Shown piece after piece: positions 1 to 11,300 of a DNA stretch of 64,000 bases (position 1 is the stretch's first letter; every line of letters starts with the position of its first letter). This DNA is from Symsagittifera roscoffensis (taxonomy: Eukaryota > Xenacoelomorpha > Acoela > Convolutidae). The stretch spans positions 28,679,325-28,743,324 of the forward strand of contig NC_087071.1 in assembly GCF_963678635.1 (NCBI RefSeq), in the 5' to 3' direction. The translations under genes were made by a program, and so were the position numbers. The notes under the pieces were generated by a model. That model searched no databases. It saw nothing but the letters and a program-made list of their open reading frames with translations, and was not told the DNA's origin.

Positions 1-1136
1 CGAAAAAAGCTGTATGTCATATCAAACCCGATCTAAGCAAAAACTTAAACACAAAACTTTTACAAGGTTAGACAGTTTTGTTTTGATTTTTAGATTTTTA
101 ATGCATGTTTTTTTTGTCGCAACGAGTTATTTTTTGAAAAATTGCTACATCGAAACAAATTTAGCTTAAGTTCAATTGCGACACCAAAAATTCATTTGTA
201 ATTTTTAGCTTAAATTATTTCTTTCTATTTTTCTCTTATTTCTTTCTATTTCGAAGAAGTTGAAGTCGCCCGTTGTCAGTCTGAAACGTAGACTTTCTAG
301 ATCCTCTATTGATTTGCGCATAGGGCGAAGTAACGCTTACCAGTGCAAATGAAAAAGAAAAAAAGTGCCACCTAAAAAGCTCGAAACAATCATGAGAACA
401 TGGAAGAATTGATTTGTTGTGCGTTAGTGGTACTTTAGTCAGATTTCCAAAGAGAGTGAAGAATGTAAATATTTGTATACTTTTTTCTGAAGAAAAACCT
501 CATTGGTTTTCGAGTCAGTTTCTGAGGTTTTTTTCAGTGAAAAAGTATAACACTTTTTGAAGCCAAATCTTATAAGCATTTATTCTATAAAATTGTACGT
601 TTACAAAAAAGCTCGGCTTGGGAGAATACCAAAAAGGCATCAGCGTGTCGGGTGGAATTTCCATGACCAAAATCTATTCGTCTACTTTTTCAAACTAAGA
701 TCATATAGACAAATGAACCGCAAAAATTCTCCAAACATCACAAAAAAACTAAAAGAAAAGAATCTTTGTTTTGGTGTTACCATAACATACTCAGAAAATG
801 TTCGTTGTGACAAATATATATGTTTCTTATTTTATTTAAAAACGAGTCCAAAGATTCATTGGCAGTTGCTAACGCTTCAAGATTTTTATCCAACTGTAAA
901 AACTATTATACAAAATACGATTTACTTAATTTTCAGTCTCTTTGAAAGTCTGACCGAAACCCATGAACATAAGTTCAACTTACATTTTGTAGGCATTAAG
1001 TCTTGAAAATGTTAAATAAACCAGTTTTCATAAATTTTATATCAAATAAAAACTTGTTTCGTCCTGAAGTCAAATATGATACAATTATTTCAAAAATAGA
1101 ATTGTTGTGGATGCTATGGCTGTAAGAAGTAGAGAG

Positions 1137-4100
1137 ATGATTTTCGAAACCAAAGAAGAGTTTAAAGAATACGCGAGAAGTTTGTACAAAAAACGCTGTG
1201 TCGACAGCGAAGGAACTCAGTTTTTCCCAGATTTTCACGAAGGTTTACAAGTTACTCCGGGTTTGAATAGCTACGAACTAATTGAAAATGAAGCTAACTG
1301 GGATGTGTACCGTTCTTTAAAAACTATGACGGATCCAGAACTAGTTTTGCATTGTGTCACTTTTAATCATAACCAGTTCCATATATGGGATGAAAACTAC
1401 AATGCAGAAGTCTGCGCTAAATCAGATGAAATCCCAAACTGTTCTATCGATCATCGATATACAAAAATAAACCGAACTGATTTCGTTATATTTGGATCTG
1501 ATTATGTTGTTTTGATAAATGTTTGTCCGTGGAGCTTTGACGACGATGAAATCATTGAACCAGACGACATGAAACACAGAGTCTCAAATCTACGAAAAAT
1601 GCAAGAACTGATTGTAAATGTTTCGCGAGCCAGCTCAACAAAAACGCGCTTCAATGTTTTTAAGTTTATTGCTTTTCCCAAAACAGTTATGGGGACTTGG
1701 AAACTCAGCCAATTACAAAACAGCGAAAATATTGGTAGTTTAACAATAGACGATTTAAGTGATTTCAAGATATACTTTGATGTAACCATCCACAATCCTG
1801 TAGCGTGCTTAGCTGAATCATTCCTGGGTGACTTTAATTTAGTTCAGGAAACTCTTTTCGCACTTTGGCATGCTGAAAAACATGTAACGTCTTCCCAATT
1901 GGTTTGGTTTCTAGATGAAAAATTTCAGCTGAAAGCCTTAAAAATCTTATATGAAGAGTTCAAGATGCTCAATTTAGACGTTGATATGATGATTAGTCAT
2001 CTAAAAAACGTTTGGGTTTTTTTGTTGGAAGACCTCTTCTCAAAGGATGTTATGATGATTGATTCTCTTGCGCTTGATATTTTGTTGAAAGCTGTTGACA
2101 TTTACGGCGAACACGCACTCAGATCTATCCTTTTGCCGATTCTAGCTTCTTTTTCAGACATTGATGTTTTCAAATCAAAAAAAGTGTTAGAGAACAGCAA
2201 AGATTACTTCGAACAAGGCGGTTATCTCTTCAGATCGTTTGTTTCGAATGATGAAAATTTTGCCCAAATGTTTCCAGCGTGCCCTAATCATGTTTACATT
2301 GATCTTCCCAAAAAAACTGATCAAGAACCCCTTTCAACTCAGAATGCAAAAATTGACTCGAAAAAACAACAAGACTACGACGCTGAGCTTCGAGTTTTTC
2401 GCGCCCTTGAGCAAATAAATAAAGAACAAATTGCCGTTTTGCACGGTCTTCGATACTCGCATCATCAATACAGAATGTGGATGTCTGATCACAATTTCAA
2501 AGAATGTGCTAGTTGTAGGTCAAAAAAACTCATACATTCAGATGAAGGCGAACATGATTTTGTAGTTCTTGGAGCAGACTATATTGCCATAATTGAGGTG
2601 AAAAACTCGGAAAAAAACGCTTCTGACAGTTTATCATCGGCAAAAGACCAGCTTGGGAAATTGACTAAACTCATCGAAGGAATTTCCAGGAAATCCATTC
2701 AATTGCTTCATTCAGATGAAGATGCTGCTTCGAAACCTGAGCGAAATATTAATTCTGCGTCGTTAAGTAAACGAGAGCCAATCAATGAAAAACAGATAGC
2801 TATAAGTGAGCACCCGTTACTTGTTGGAAAAAATTCATTTCATGATAACGATTATCAAACAATTAAATCATCTGAAAAAACGCAAGAAAACAAGTTGACT
2901 GAAAATTCTGGAAAAATTACCTTGGCGGCTGTGAGTGTGCCAAATGCAGACGTAAGGCAGATTTTCAGCAGAAGTGAGCCTTGTTCAAAAAATTGGCGCA
3001 TGAATAGACTCGAAAGCTCTCAAGTAAGTACGTCGTATACGTTTCATCAAGAAAAGATTAAATTGGAAGAAATTGATGATAAAATAGCGACTTGTAACAT
3101 CGCTAATGGAAATGAAGCGAAAGCAACTTCAGGCAGTTTATCATCGGCAAAAAAACCGTTAAGGAAATTAATCAGACACATTGATGGAGCTTCCAAGAAA
3201 CTCAAACAATCGCTGCGTTCAAACAGTTGGTTGACAAAAGAAGCTGCTGCTTCAAAGCCTGAACGAAATGTTTGTTCTGCATCGTCATCAAAAAACCAAA
3301 ATTCAATCATTGAAAAACAAACAGCTATAACCGAGGACCCGTTACTTGTTGGAAAAGCGTCATTTGATGGCAACGATTATAAAACAATTCAATCATCTGA
3401 AAAAACCCAAGAAAACGCGTTGACTGAAATTGTTGAAAACATTTCCTTGGTGACAATGTGTGAGCCAAATACAGATACGAGGGAATGCGTTAACAGAACT
3501 GAAGCTTGTTTAAAAACTTCGTCCGTAAACAATCTTGAAAGATCTCAGATAAGTTCGTTTGATACATTTCATCATAAACCTAATAAATCGGGAGAAGTTG
3601 ATAAAAAATTAGCGGCATGCCAAATCGCTGTTGGAAATCAAGACAATGTGGAAACAGTCCTTTCAGAGGTAAAAACTTTCAAGATTGTGCGGTGCGTAGC
3701 ATTTCCCAGAATTGAAAGTCATTCCACAGATTTGAGTTTTATTGAAAACGAAGCAAACATTATAAATGCTTGTGATCTGGATTGTTTTTCGAGTTGGTGG
3801 GACGACAATATAACTCATCTGAGAAATGGAACATATTTTGAATGCCACGGGAAGCTTGAAGTAGTAAAACACGTCTTGCTGGCTCTATGGGCATCAAATG
3901 ATCAAATTCTTGACGCATCGGAACTTGGATTCGCAAAAACAATAATCGCAACCGATAAAAAACTTCGAGAAAGTGATATCACATTCATTCGGAAGAAGAA
4001 AAGCCTTAACAACCCTGATATTATACCAGCTACTAGTATTGACTGGGCAAAAGTGAAGGCCACAAATATTTTTAGTGATATTCTCAAGATAAATTTTATC

Positions 4101-5312
4101 ACTGAGGAACAAAATAAAGTTTTTTTGAAACAATCTCAAAAACTGATCATCACAGGCTGCATTGGTTCTGGAAAAAGTTTGATGTTGCTTGCTCGAATGA
4201 TACATAAAAAGCTTACAAACCCTGAGCTACCGATGATCCTTCTTGTATTTAACCAAATTAAATTGTACGAGTATCAAAATCTATTCAAACAAGCTGAAAT
4301 CGATTGCACGGATGTGACGGATACTGAATTCAATCAGAACTTGTGGCGGAACACAGTCGGGGTTATTCACTGCAGCACCAACCCTGATGATGCAAAACTT
4401 CAACTCCTTCAAAACTTAGATAGGAAAGTGCATCTTTATGTCGATGATGCCCATGCCTCAAACGTAGACTTTTCTCTGTTCAGACATGTCTGCATAACTC
4501 TTGATTTCAATCAATCTCTTCTCTCAAGAGATCAAAGTGCCAATTGTGGTCCTTTATTCGGCTATGAAATAATTTGTTTGACCCACAACTATCGCAGCAC
4601 ATGGAACTTGGTATCAAACTTGACGAGATTGTCAGAAGTAATTGAAGCCAAAGAAGAAACTCAGCGTAATTTTATTCAATTTCCACCCATAATATCCAAT
4701 ATCGTGTTGTCCCACCATCCTAGCCATGGTCATCTGATTCATGGCCCACAAAACGTTATCAATGTCTTGCATTGGGATAGCTTATTTTTAAGCGAGTCGA
4801 TTTTTACTCGACTTCTCACTTTATATCGCCAAAAAGTTTTTCAATTGTTGCCTTTGTTGGACGAAAACTCCTTTACTGGTAGATCATTTTTAATTGATCA
4901 AACCAACAATTCAGAGCTCCAAAAACTTTTTGACTATTTTTCAATTTTGGCCGAAATTTTTGGTCTAAGCTTTGTCAAGTCGATCTCTCATGACATTTTT
5001 TCCACGGAATTCACTGCATGCTTTATTATTTTATTGGGCTGCAGCCTTGACACACGCAATCTTAGGCTGCTATTCAATGCAATGTCGAGAGCAAGAGCTT
5101 ACTGTGAAATCTTCTTATGCGTAGATGAAAATGATGATGAACATGAACTTGATGAGTTTTTGGACATCTTCAAAGGTATGAAAATACAGCATGTATATGC
5201 GCCAGAGGAAGCGGAAGAAGAGGAGAATTCTGTTGCAAACGTTCTAAAGGAAAATGTTTCGGATTCTCTCTCGCTATTTTCAGACAGTTTTAACTCATGC
5301 GTCATTTCGTAG
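1137..5312 (+). CDS. NERD-like nuclease / UvrD-type SF1 helicase protein, paralogue A (1391 aa)
   Basis: A single uninterrupted reading frame, so intronless. The start is taken at 1137 because it aligns with the only possible start of paralogue B. An in-frame ATG at 1116 exists, but the matching codon in B is followed by a stop. There are two tandem NERD-like domains. The first (about residues 50-250) keeps D115 but has N128 and C130 where E-x-K is expected. The second has E472-H-D474 and E487-V-K489. A Ser/Lys/Glu-rich linker (about 495-830), duplicated in tandem, interrupts domain 2 before its last strands. The helicase follows: Walker A GSGKS 1010-1014, Walker B VDDAHA at 1102-1107, motif III LDFNQSL, NYRST 1151-1155 and SRAR 1317-1320. 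The C-terminus is acidic. By family knowledge NERD-helicases act on nucleic acid. The cellular role here is unknown. Confidence 0.85.
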   Translation: MIFETKEEFKEYARSLYKKRCVDSEGTQFFPDFHEGLQVTPGLNSYELIENEANWDVYRSLKTMTDPELVLHCVTFNHNQFHIWDENYNAEVCAKSDEIPNCSIDHRYTKINRTDFVIFGSDYVVLINVCPWSFDDDEIIEPDDMKHRVSNLRKMQELIVNVSRASSTKTRFNVFKFIAFPKTVMGTWKLSQLQNSENIGSLTIDDLSDFKIYFDVTIHNPVACLAESFLGDFNLVQETLFALWHAEKHVTSSQLVWFLDEKFQLKALKILYEEFKMLNLDVDMMISHLKNVWVFLLEDLFSKDVMMIDSLALDILLKAVDIYGEHALRSILLPILASFSDIDVFKSKKVLENSKDYFEQGGYLFRSFVSNDENFAQMFPACPNHVYIDLPKKTDQEPLSTQNAKIDSKKQQDYDAELRVFRALEQINKEQIAVLHGLRYSHHQYRMWMSDHNFKECASCRSKKLIHSDEGEHDFVVLGADYIAIIEVKNSEKNASDSLSSAKDQLGKLTKLIEGISRKSIQLLHSDEDAASKPERNINSASLSKREPINEKQIAISEHPLLVGKNSFHDNDYQTIKSSEKTQENKLTENSGKITLAAVSVPNADVRQIFSRSEPCSKNWRMNRLESSQVSTSYTFHQEKIKLEEIDDKIATCNIANGNEAKATSGSLSSAKKPLRKLIRHIDGASKKLKQSLRSNSWLTKEAAASKPERNVCSASSSKNQNSIIEKQTAITEDPLLVGKASFDGNDYKTIQSSEKTQENALTEIVENISLVTMCEPNTDTRECVNRTEACLKTSSVNNLERSQISSFDTFHHKPNKSGEVDKKLAACQIAVGNQDNVETVLSEVKTFKIVRCVAFPRIESHSTDLSFIENEANIINACDLDCFSSWWDDNITHLRNGTYFECHGKLEVVKHVLLALWASNDQILDASELGFAKTIIATDKKLRESDITFIRKKKSLNNPDIIPATSIDWAKVKATNIFSDILKINFITEEQNKVFLKQSQKLIITGCIGSGKSLMLLARMIHKKLTNPELPMILLVFNQIKLYEYQNLFKQAEIDCTDVTDTEFNQNLWRNTVGVIHCSTNPDDAKLQLLQNLDRKVHLYVDDAHASNVDFSLFRHVCITLDFNQSLLSRDQSANCGPLFGYEIICLTHNYRSTWNLVSNLTRLSEVIEAKEETQRNFIQFPPIISNIVLSHHPSHGHLIHGPQNVINVLHWDSLFLSESIFTRLLTLYRQKVFQLLPLLDENSFTGRSFLIDQTNNSELQKLFDYFSILAEIFGLSFVKSISHDIFSTEFTACFIILLGCSLDTRNLRLLFNAMSRARAYCEIFLCVDENDDEHELDEFLDIFKGMKIQHVYAPEEAEEEENSVANVLKENVSDSLSLFSDSFNSCVIS
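2620..3630 (+). repeat. Tandem duplication inside the linker of paralogue A
   Basis: Two ~505 bp units (about 2620-3125 and 3128-3630) encode matching peptides. Each begins at a SLSSAK motif, passes ASKPERN, then PLLVGK and SSEKTQEN in the same order. Paralogue B has only one, shortened, unit at about 15460-15780. The duplication is in frame and accounts for most of the length difference between the two proteins. Confidence 0.85.
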
Positions 5313-7139
5313 TTTTCTTTGTCGACGTTTATTCGTTCTAAACAGCCAATTTCTTTGAGACCGAATCACCAAACTTTTATATGCTGCTGGACTTTTAGAA
5401 GTAACAATATATAACCATATGCCAATTGAAACGTAAAGTTAATGAGTGATTTTAGATTAAATATATGTAAGAGTTGACATTGTAAATAGTTTTTTTTCGA
5501 CTGTAACCGCCCCCCTCGTCCCATGATAAAACCGAAGAGAATATGAAATTCTATTGCGCAGGCAAAACCTAAGCTTCAAACAGTTTTTTTTTAATTTTCG
5601 AACATTTTTTCCACTGAAAAAACACTATCACCTAAAAAGCATCGTACCCCCTTTTTTTAACATTTTTCTAGCTTCGAAATTTTTAAAATGCGCAGCGTAT
5701 TAGCCCCTACAACTGACTCAACAAAAAGTTGTGATCATTTTTCTTCCACGCTTTCAAAATTTGAGCCGCTAAAAGTAAACATTCAAGGAGGTATAACAGA
5801 AAAGAGCATGTTAATGCTTCACTTCGTTGTTATAGTTATCGCCGTTTAATTTTGAGAAAACAAGACAACTCGAATCAGCGCAGAGCCCTGAATGTTCCGA
5901 CTGCCTTTTCATATCTATGGATCACAATTAACATGAAAAGGTTAAATTTTTTTAAATTTGAGATTTTTTGAAAACCATCCCCCCAATCGCTGTTTAAATT
6001 ACAAAGTGATAGATTTTGCTCCTAGTATAGAATCAAACAAAACTGCCCGTATCAGGGCGAAACCCTGAATATTTCGACTGTCTTTTAAGGTTTATGGAGC
6101 AGTTATAACATAAAAAAAAATTAAAAGTAATGAAATAAAATGAAATTTTTTTCTCTAAAATTTAATTTTTTTTTGAAAATAATCCCCCACACGCTATAGA
6201 AAGTACAAAAGCATAGATTTTGCTCCTTGTAACAAATCAATTATGGCATATAGGCTTCTTTCAACCAAATTGGAACGGTTTCTAAGACGGATTAAATCTC
6301 CGCTTACGCGTTAATAGCGCGAAATATATCGCGCTTAATTGTCCCAAATTGGCTAAAATGGCAATTTTTAAACACCAATTACTTCAGGAAAAACATACAC
6401 AGGTGAATTATCTTTTCAAATTTAACCTCAGAACAACAATAGTTTTCGAAAGACATAAAAAGTTCCGTAAAAAATGGCTAGTTAAAAAGTCGAAATTTGT
6501 CTGAAGAAAAAAAAACCCACCCCGAGCACAAATATTCCGTTACTTTCTGTACGAAAATCGGAACAATACTTTCCTTGCCAAAGTCGGAACAATAAGCTTC
6601 CTTTAACCAGTTTGGAAAGATTTCTAAGACGAATCAGATCTCCGCGAACGTTAATAGTGCGAAATATATCGTGCGTTAATTGTCCCAAATTGGCCAAAAC
6701 GGCAATCTTTAAGTCCCACAACGTCACAGAAAACGATCGCAGGTGAAATTTAGCTCAAGACAACAATATTTTTTGATTTATATAGAAAAATTTTGTCAAA
6801 ATGGCTATTTAAAAAGTCGATGATTGTCTGGAGACAAAAACCACCCCGAGCACAAAAATTTCATTACTTTCGTCACAAAAGACGGAACAAAAAAATGTGT
6901 TTTGTACAAAAAGTTGTTTAGGACTAATGATTTTAAGGCAGTGTTTCTGAAAAAAACATACTCTGATAAAAAACTTTGGTTTCGAATTGTTTTAGAATAT
7001 TTAATGTGATTATATTGCTTTCTTCAACTTTTGATTAAAAAACGAATTGCACCGAGGATGGTAAGCCTTAATTAGTTTGATAATTAGTTTGAATGTTTTG
7101 TTAAGTTGTATAACAATTTTTTTGTGATAACCAGGTAAA
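5313..7139. repeat. Non-coding 3' flank of paralogue A with two local tandem duplications
   Basis: No coding sequence is supported. About 5880-6060 and 6060-6240 are two ~185 bp copies (the 'ccctgaat..ttccgactg' segment). About 6250-6590 and 6593-6835 are two copies of a ~340 bp unit containing 'gcgaaatatatcg' and 'aattgtcccaaattgg'. Copy B has one of each, at about 18170-18357 and 18366-18620. A possible ATTAAA polyadenylation signal sits near 5455. Confidence 0.7.
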
Positions 7140-7290
7140 ATTTGTGTCAAAAAATTTGATGAAACTTTGTATGACTTCATATCAAAATATAAGGAAAACC
7201 GAAAGATAATTCGAAAGGTGACTCCTCGTTAAACAAACTCCGAGGGCAAATGATTTTTAAGTTTAAAATGAATCATAATCAACTATCTAT
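7140..7290. repeat. Dispersed repeat, member 1
   Basis: A ~140 bp segment with 'aggaaaaccgaaagataatt' and 'gtgactcctcgttaaac'. Related copies lie at about 12200-12340, 12450-12615 and 18940-19095. It forms the outer edge of the duplicated gene blocks. The family is not recognised. 7291-7650 holds short CATGTTTAA-type repeats, a TCTA/TCTG microsatellite and no gene. Confidence 0.65.
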
Positions 7291-7659
7291 CTGTCTATCT
7301 ATTATTTAATTGGCTTTTCATGTTACACATGTTTAAGAAGTCCCTATGTTGACATGTTTAAGAGAACTCTATCTTTGCATGATTAAACTTTTCAACGTAT
7401 TATTTTTTGCATGTTTCACCAAAGTATTTTTGCACGTTTAAGCTATATCGTATATTAAAACGCCGAAGAAATTTCTTTTAGCACAGGTTTAGAAAGTCCT
7501 TATGCTGGTCTGCTGAAAAGCCTAATTATGCAAGGGTTGAAAACTTCTCCGAAGTCAGCGCTTCAAAATCTGATGGAGCTCGAATGCTTTACATTTTTTC
7601 CTTTATTCGCAACGTAAAACTATCACAGATTTTGTTTCACAGTTTTCATATAATTTTGA

Positions 7660-10600
7660 ATTTCGTGTGGGGTGCTATCAGGGTACACTCAAATACTGCA
7701 AATCTAGCGTCGAAGTATGACTGCTCAAATCCATATGGTTTTCGTGATAGGGCGTTTTTTACGATTTTTTTTTTATTTTTTGATCCGAAAATTTGGAGCT
7801 AAAAAAGAAACTAACAAAACTTGAATTTTTTTAAACCTATAGTGGGCGGCTAAGAGTGTACATTCGAGGGCTACAAATCTAGCGTCCAAGTATGACTGCT
7901 CAAATCCTAATGGTTTTCGAGATATGGCGTTTTTTATGATTTTTCATTTTTTTCTCAAAAAACTTAGCAATGAAAAATTAACCGAACTTGAATTTCTCAA
8001 CCCTATAGTGGGGTGCTATCGGGGTACACTTGAGGGATGAAAATCTAGCGTCCAAGTAGAACTGCCCAAATAATTATGCTTTTCGAGAAGTGGCATTTTT
8101 TATGATTTTTTCATTTTTTTAAAATAAGATAGATATAAAAAAATTAACCGAACTTGAAATTCTCAACCCTATAGTGGGTTTTCTATCAGTCTACCCTCGT
8201 GGGTTACAAATCTAGCGTCCAAGTTTGACTGCTCAAATCCTTATGGTTTTTGAGATATGGTGGTTTTTATGATATTTCATTTTTTTTCTCAAAAAATTTA
8301 GATATAAAAAAACTGACCGAACTCAACTTTCTCAACTCTATAGGAGTCCTATTGGGGTACACTCAAGAGCTGCAAACCTAGCGTCCAAGTATGACTGCTC
8401 AAATACTTATGGTTTTCGAGATATGGCGTTTTTCATGATTTTTTTTCATTTTTTAAAATTAACTTAGATATAAAACGAAACTAACCAAACTTGAACTTCG
8501 CAACAGTATAGCGGGGTTTCTATCAGTGTATCTTCAAGGATTACGAATCTAGCGTCTAAGTTTGACTGCTCAAATCCTTATGGTTTTTGAGATATGGGGG
8601 TTTTTATGATTTTTTTTTTCTAAAAAAAACTTAGATATAGAAAAACTGACCGAACTCGACTTTCTCAACTCTATAGGAGTCCTATTGGGGTACACTCAAG
8701 AGCTGCAAACCTAGCGTCCAAGTATGACTGCTCAAATACTTATGGTTTTCGAGATATGGCGTTTTTCATGATTTTTTTTCATTTTTTAAAATTAACTTAG
8801 ATATAAAACGAAACTAACCAAACTTGAAATTCTCAACCCTATAGTGGGTTTTCTATCAGTGTACTCTCGAGGGTTACAAATCTAGCGTCTAAGTTTGACT
8901 GCTCAAATCCTTATGGTTTTTGAGATATGGGGGTTTTTATGATTTTTTTTTTCTAAAAAAAACTTAGATATAAAAAAAACTGACCGAACTCAACTTGATT
9001 TTCTCAACTCTATATTGAAATCCTATCGGGATACACTCAAGAGCTGCAAGTCTAGCGTCAAATCTTCATGGTATTCGAGATATGGGGTTTTCTATGATTA
9101 AAAAAAAATTCCAAAAAAAACAGATATAAAAAACTAACCGAACTTGAAATTTTCAACCCGATAGTGGGGTGCTATCGGGGTATACTCAAGGGCTGCAAAT
9201 CTAGCGTCCAAGTAGAACTGCCCAAATAATTATGCTTTTCGAGATATGGCGTTTTTTATGATTTTTTTCGTTTTTTTAAAATAAATTAGATATAAAAACA
9301 AATAACCGAACTTGAATTTCTCAACCCTATAGTGGGTTTTCTATCAGTGTACTCTCAAGAGCTGCAAACCTAGCGTCCAAGTATGACTGCTCAAATACTT
9401 ATGGTTTTCGAGATATGGCGTTTTTCATGATTTTTTTAAAAAATTTTTTAAATTAACTTAGATATAAAACGAAACTAACCAAACTTGAATTTCTCAACAG
9501 TGTAGCGGGGTTTCTATCAGTGTATCTTCGAGGATTACAAATCTAGCGTCTAATTTTGACTGCTCAAATACTTATGGTTTTTGAGATATTGTGGTTTTTA
9601 TGAATTTTCTTTTTTTTCTAAAAAAAACTTAGATATAAAAAAAACTGACCAAACTCAACTTGATTTTCTCAACTATTTATTGAAGTCCTATCGGGATACA
9701 CTCAAGAGCTGCAAACCTAGCGTCCAAGTATGACTGCTCAAATAATTATGGTTTTCGAGATATAGCGTTTTTTATAATTTTTTTAAATTAACTTAGATAT
9801 AAAACGAAACTAACCAAACTTGAATTTCGCAACAGTATAGTGGAGTTTCTATCAGTGTATTTTCAAGGATTACCAATCTAGCGTCCAAATTTTACTGCTC
9901 AAATCTTTATGGTTTTTGAGATTTGGTGGTTTTTATGATTTTTCATTTGTTTCGCAAAAAACTTAGATATAAAAAATTTAACCGAACTTAACTTGATTTT
10001 CTCAACTCTATTGTGGGGTTCTATCGGGGTACACTCAAGAGCTGCAAGTCTAGCGTCAAAGTATGACTGTTCAAACCCTCATGGTATTCGAGATATGGGG
10101 TTTTCTATGATTTAAAAAAAAAATTCCAAAAAAAAACAGATATAAAAAACTAACCGAACTTGAAATTCTCAACCCGATAGTGGGGTGCTATCGGGGTATA
10201 ATCAAGAGCTTCAAATCTAGCGTCCAAGTAGGACTGCTCAAATAATTAGGGTTTTTGAGATATGGCGTTTTTTATGATTTTTTCTTTTTTTTCAAAATAA
10301 ATTAAATATAAAAATAAATAACCGAACTTGAATTTCTCAACCCTATAGTGGGTTTTCTATCAGTGTACTCTCGAGGGTTACAAATCTAGCGTCCAAGTTT
10401 GACTGCTCAAATCCTTATGGTTTCTGAGATATGGTGATTTTTATGATTTTTAATTTTTTTCTCAAAAAACTTAGATATAAAAATTCAAGTTTGGTTACTT
10501 TTTTTATTTTCTATTTTGAAATTCTCAACCAGATAGTGGGGTGCTATCGGGGTATACTCAAGGGCTGCAAGTCTAGCGTCGAAGGATGCCTGTTCAAATA

Positions 10601-11300
10601 ATTATGGTTCCCGAGATATGGGGTTTTCTATGACTTTTTTAAAACTTTTTATTCCAAAAAACAGATTCAAAAAAACTAACCGAACTTGAAATTCTGAACC
10701 CGATAGTGGGGTGCTATCAGGGTACACTCAAAGGCTGCAAATCTAGCGTCGAAGGATGACTGTTCAAATAATTATGTTTTCCGAGACAGCGTTTTCTATG
10801 ATTTCTCGCTTTTTCTCAAAAAAACTTAGGTATAAAGATATTAACCGAACTTGAATTTCTCAAACATAGAGTGGCTTGCTGTTAGAGTTCATTCAGGGGT
10901 TGCAAATCTGGCGTCCAATGTGACTGCTCAGCTTCTTTTGACTTTCGTGGTATGGCGTTTTTTTATGATTTTGTTTTCGTTTTTTTTTTCAAAAAAACTT
11001 TGACATAAAGAAACAAATCGAGCTTGAAATTCTCAACCTTATAGTGGGTTCCTGCCAAGGTACATTCAGGTGTTGCAAATCTGGCGTCCAATGTGACTGC
11101 TCAACTGCTTTTGATTTTCGAGATATGGCGTTTTTTTATGATTTTTTTTTTTTCGTTTTTTTTTTCTCAAAGAAACTTTGACATAAAGAAACTAATCGAG
11201 CTTGAATTTCTCAACCTTATAGTGGGTTCCTGCCAGGGTACATTCAGGGTTTGCAAATCTGGCGTCCAATTATAATTGCTCAATCCTTTTAGTTTGCGAG
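7660..11300. repeat. Degenerate tandem satellite, ~165-175 bp unit, about 21 copies
   Basis: A unit with the cores 'ctagcgtccaag', 'gactgctcaaat', 'ttttcgagatatgg' and 'tctcaaccctatagtggg' recurs every 150-175 bp. Copies of the 'tagcgtc' core lie near 7705, 7880, 8045, 8213, 8379, 8549, 8711 and 8882, and continue to about 11270. Two subtypes ('gggttacaaatct' and 'agctgcaaacct') alternate in places, suggesting a dimeric higher-order unit. No coding capacity is conserved. Right-end copies near 10900-11290 are more diverged. Confidence 0.92.

Larger units (their letters stand above)
1..7260. repeat. Segmental duplication, copy A (gene plus flanks)
   Basis: This block resembles 13259-19110 over the 5' flank, the coding region and the 3' flank. 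The opening bases (AAAAAAGCTGTATGTCA) recur near 13263, and the 3' flank motifs at 5310-5500 recur at 17440-17680. Homology continues to the dispersed repeat near 7140-7290. The left boundary may lie outside the window. Copy A is longer mainly because three stretches are locally duplicated in tandem here but single in copy B. Bases 1-1136 contain no coding region I can support: an open stretch at 557-1006 lacks homology to copy B and looks fortuitous. Confidence 0.85.

Noticed and set aside
557-1006. 149-codon open frame upstream of paralogue A
   Set aside because: No counterpart in the homologous flank of copy B, Lys/Phe/Ile-rich chance composition, and no domain signature.
1107-1136. Longer N-terminus for paralogue A starting at GTG 1107 or ATG 1116
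   Set aside because: Paralogue B has an in-frame stop at the equivalent place, so the shared start is 1137/13953. GTG is not a normal start in animals.
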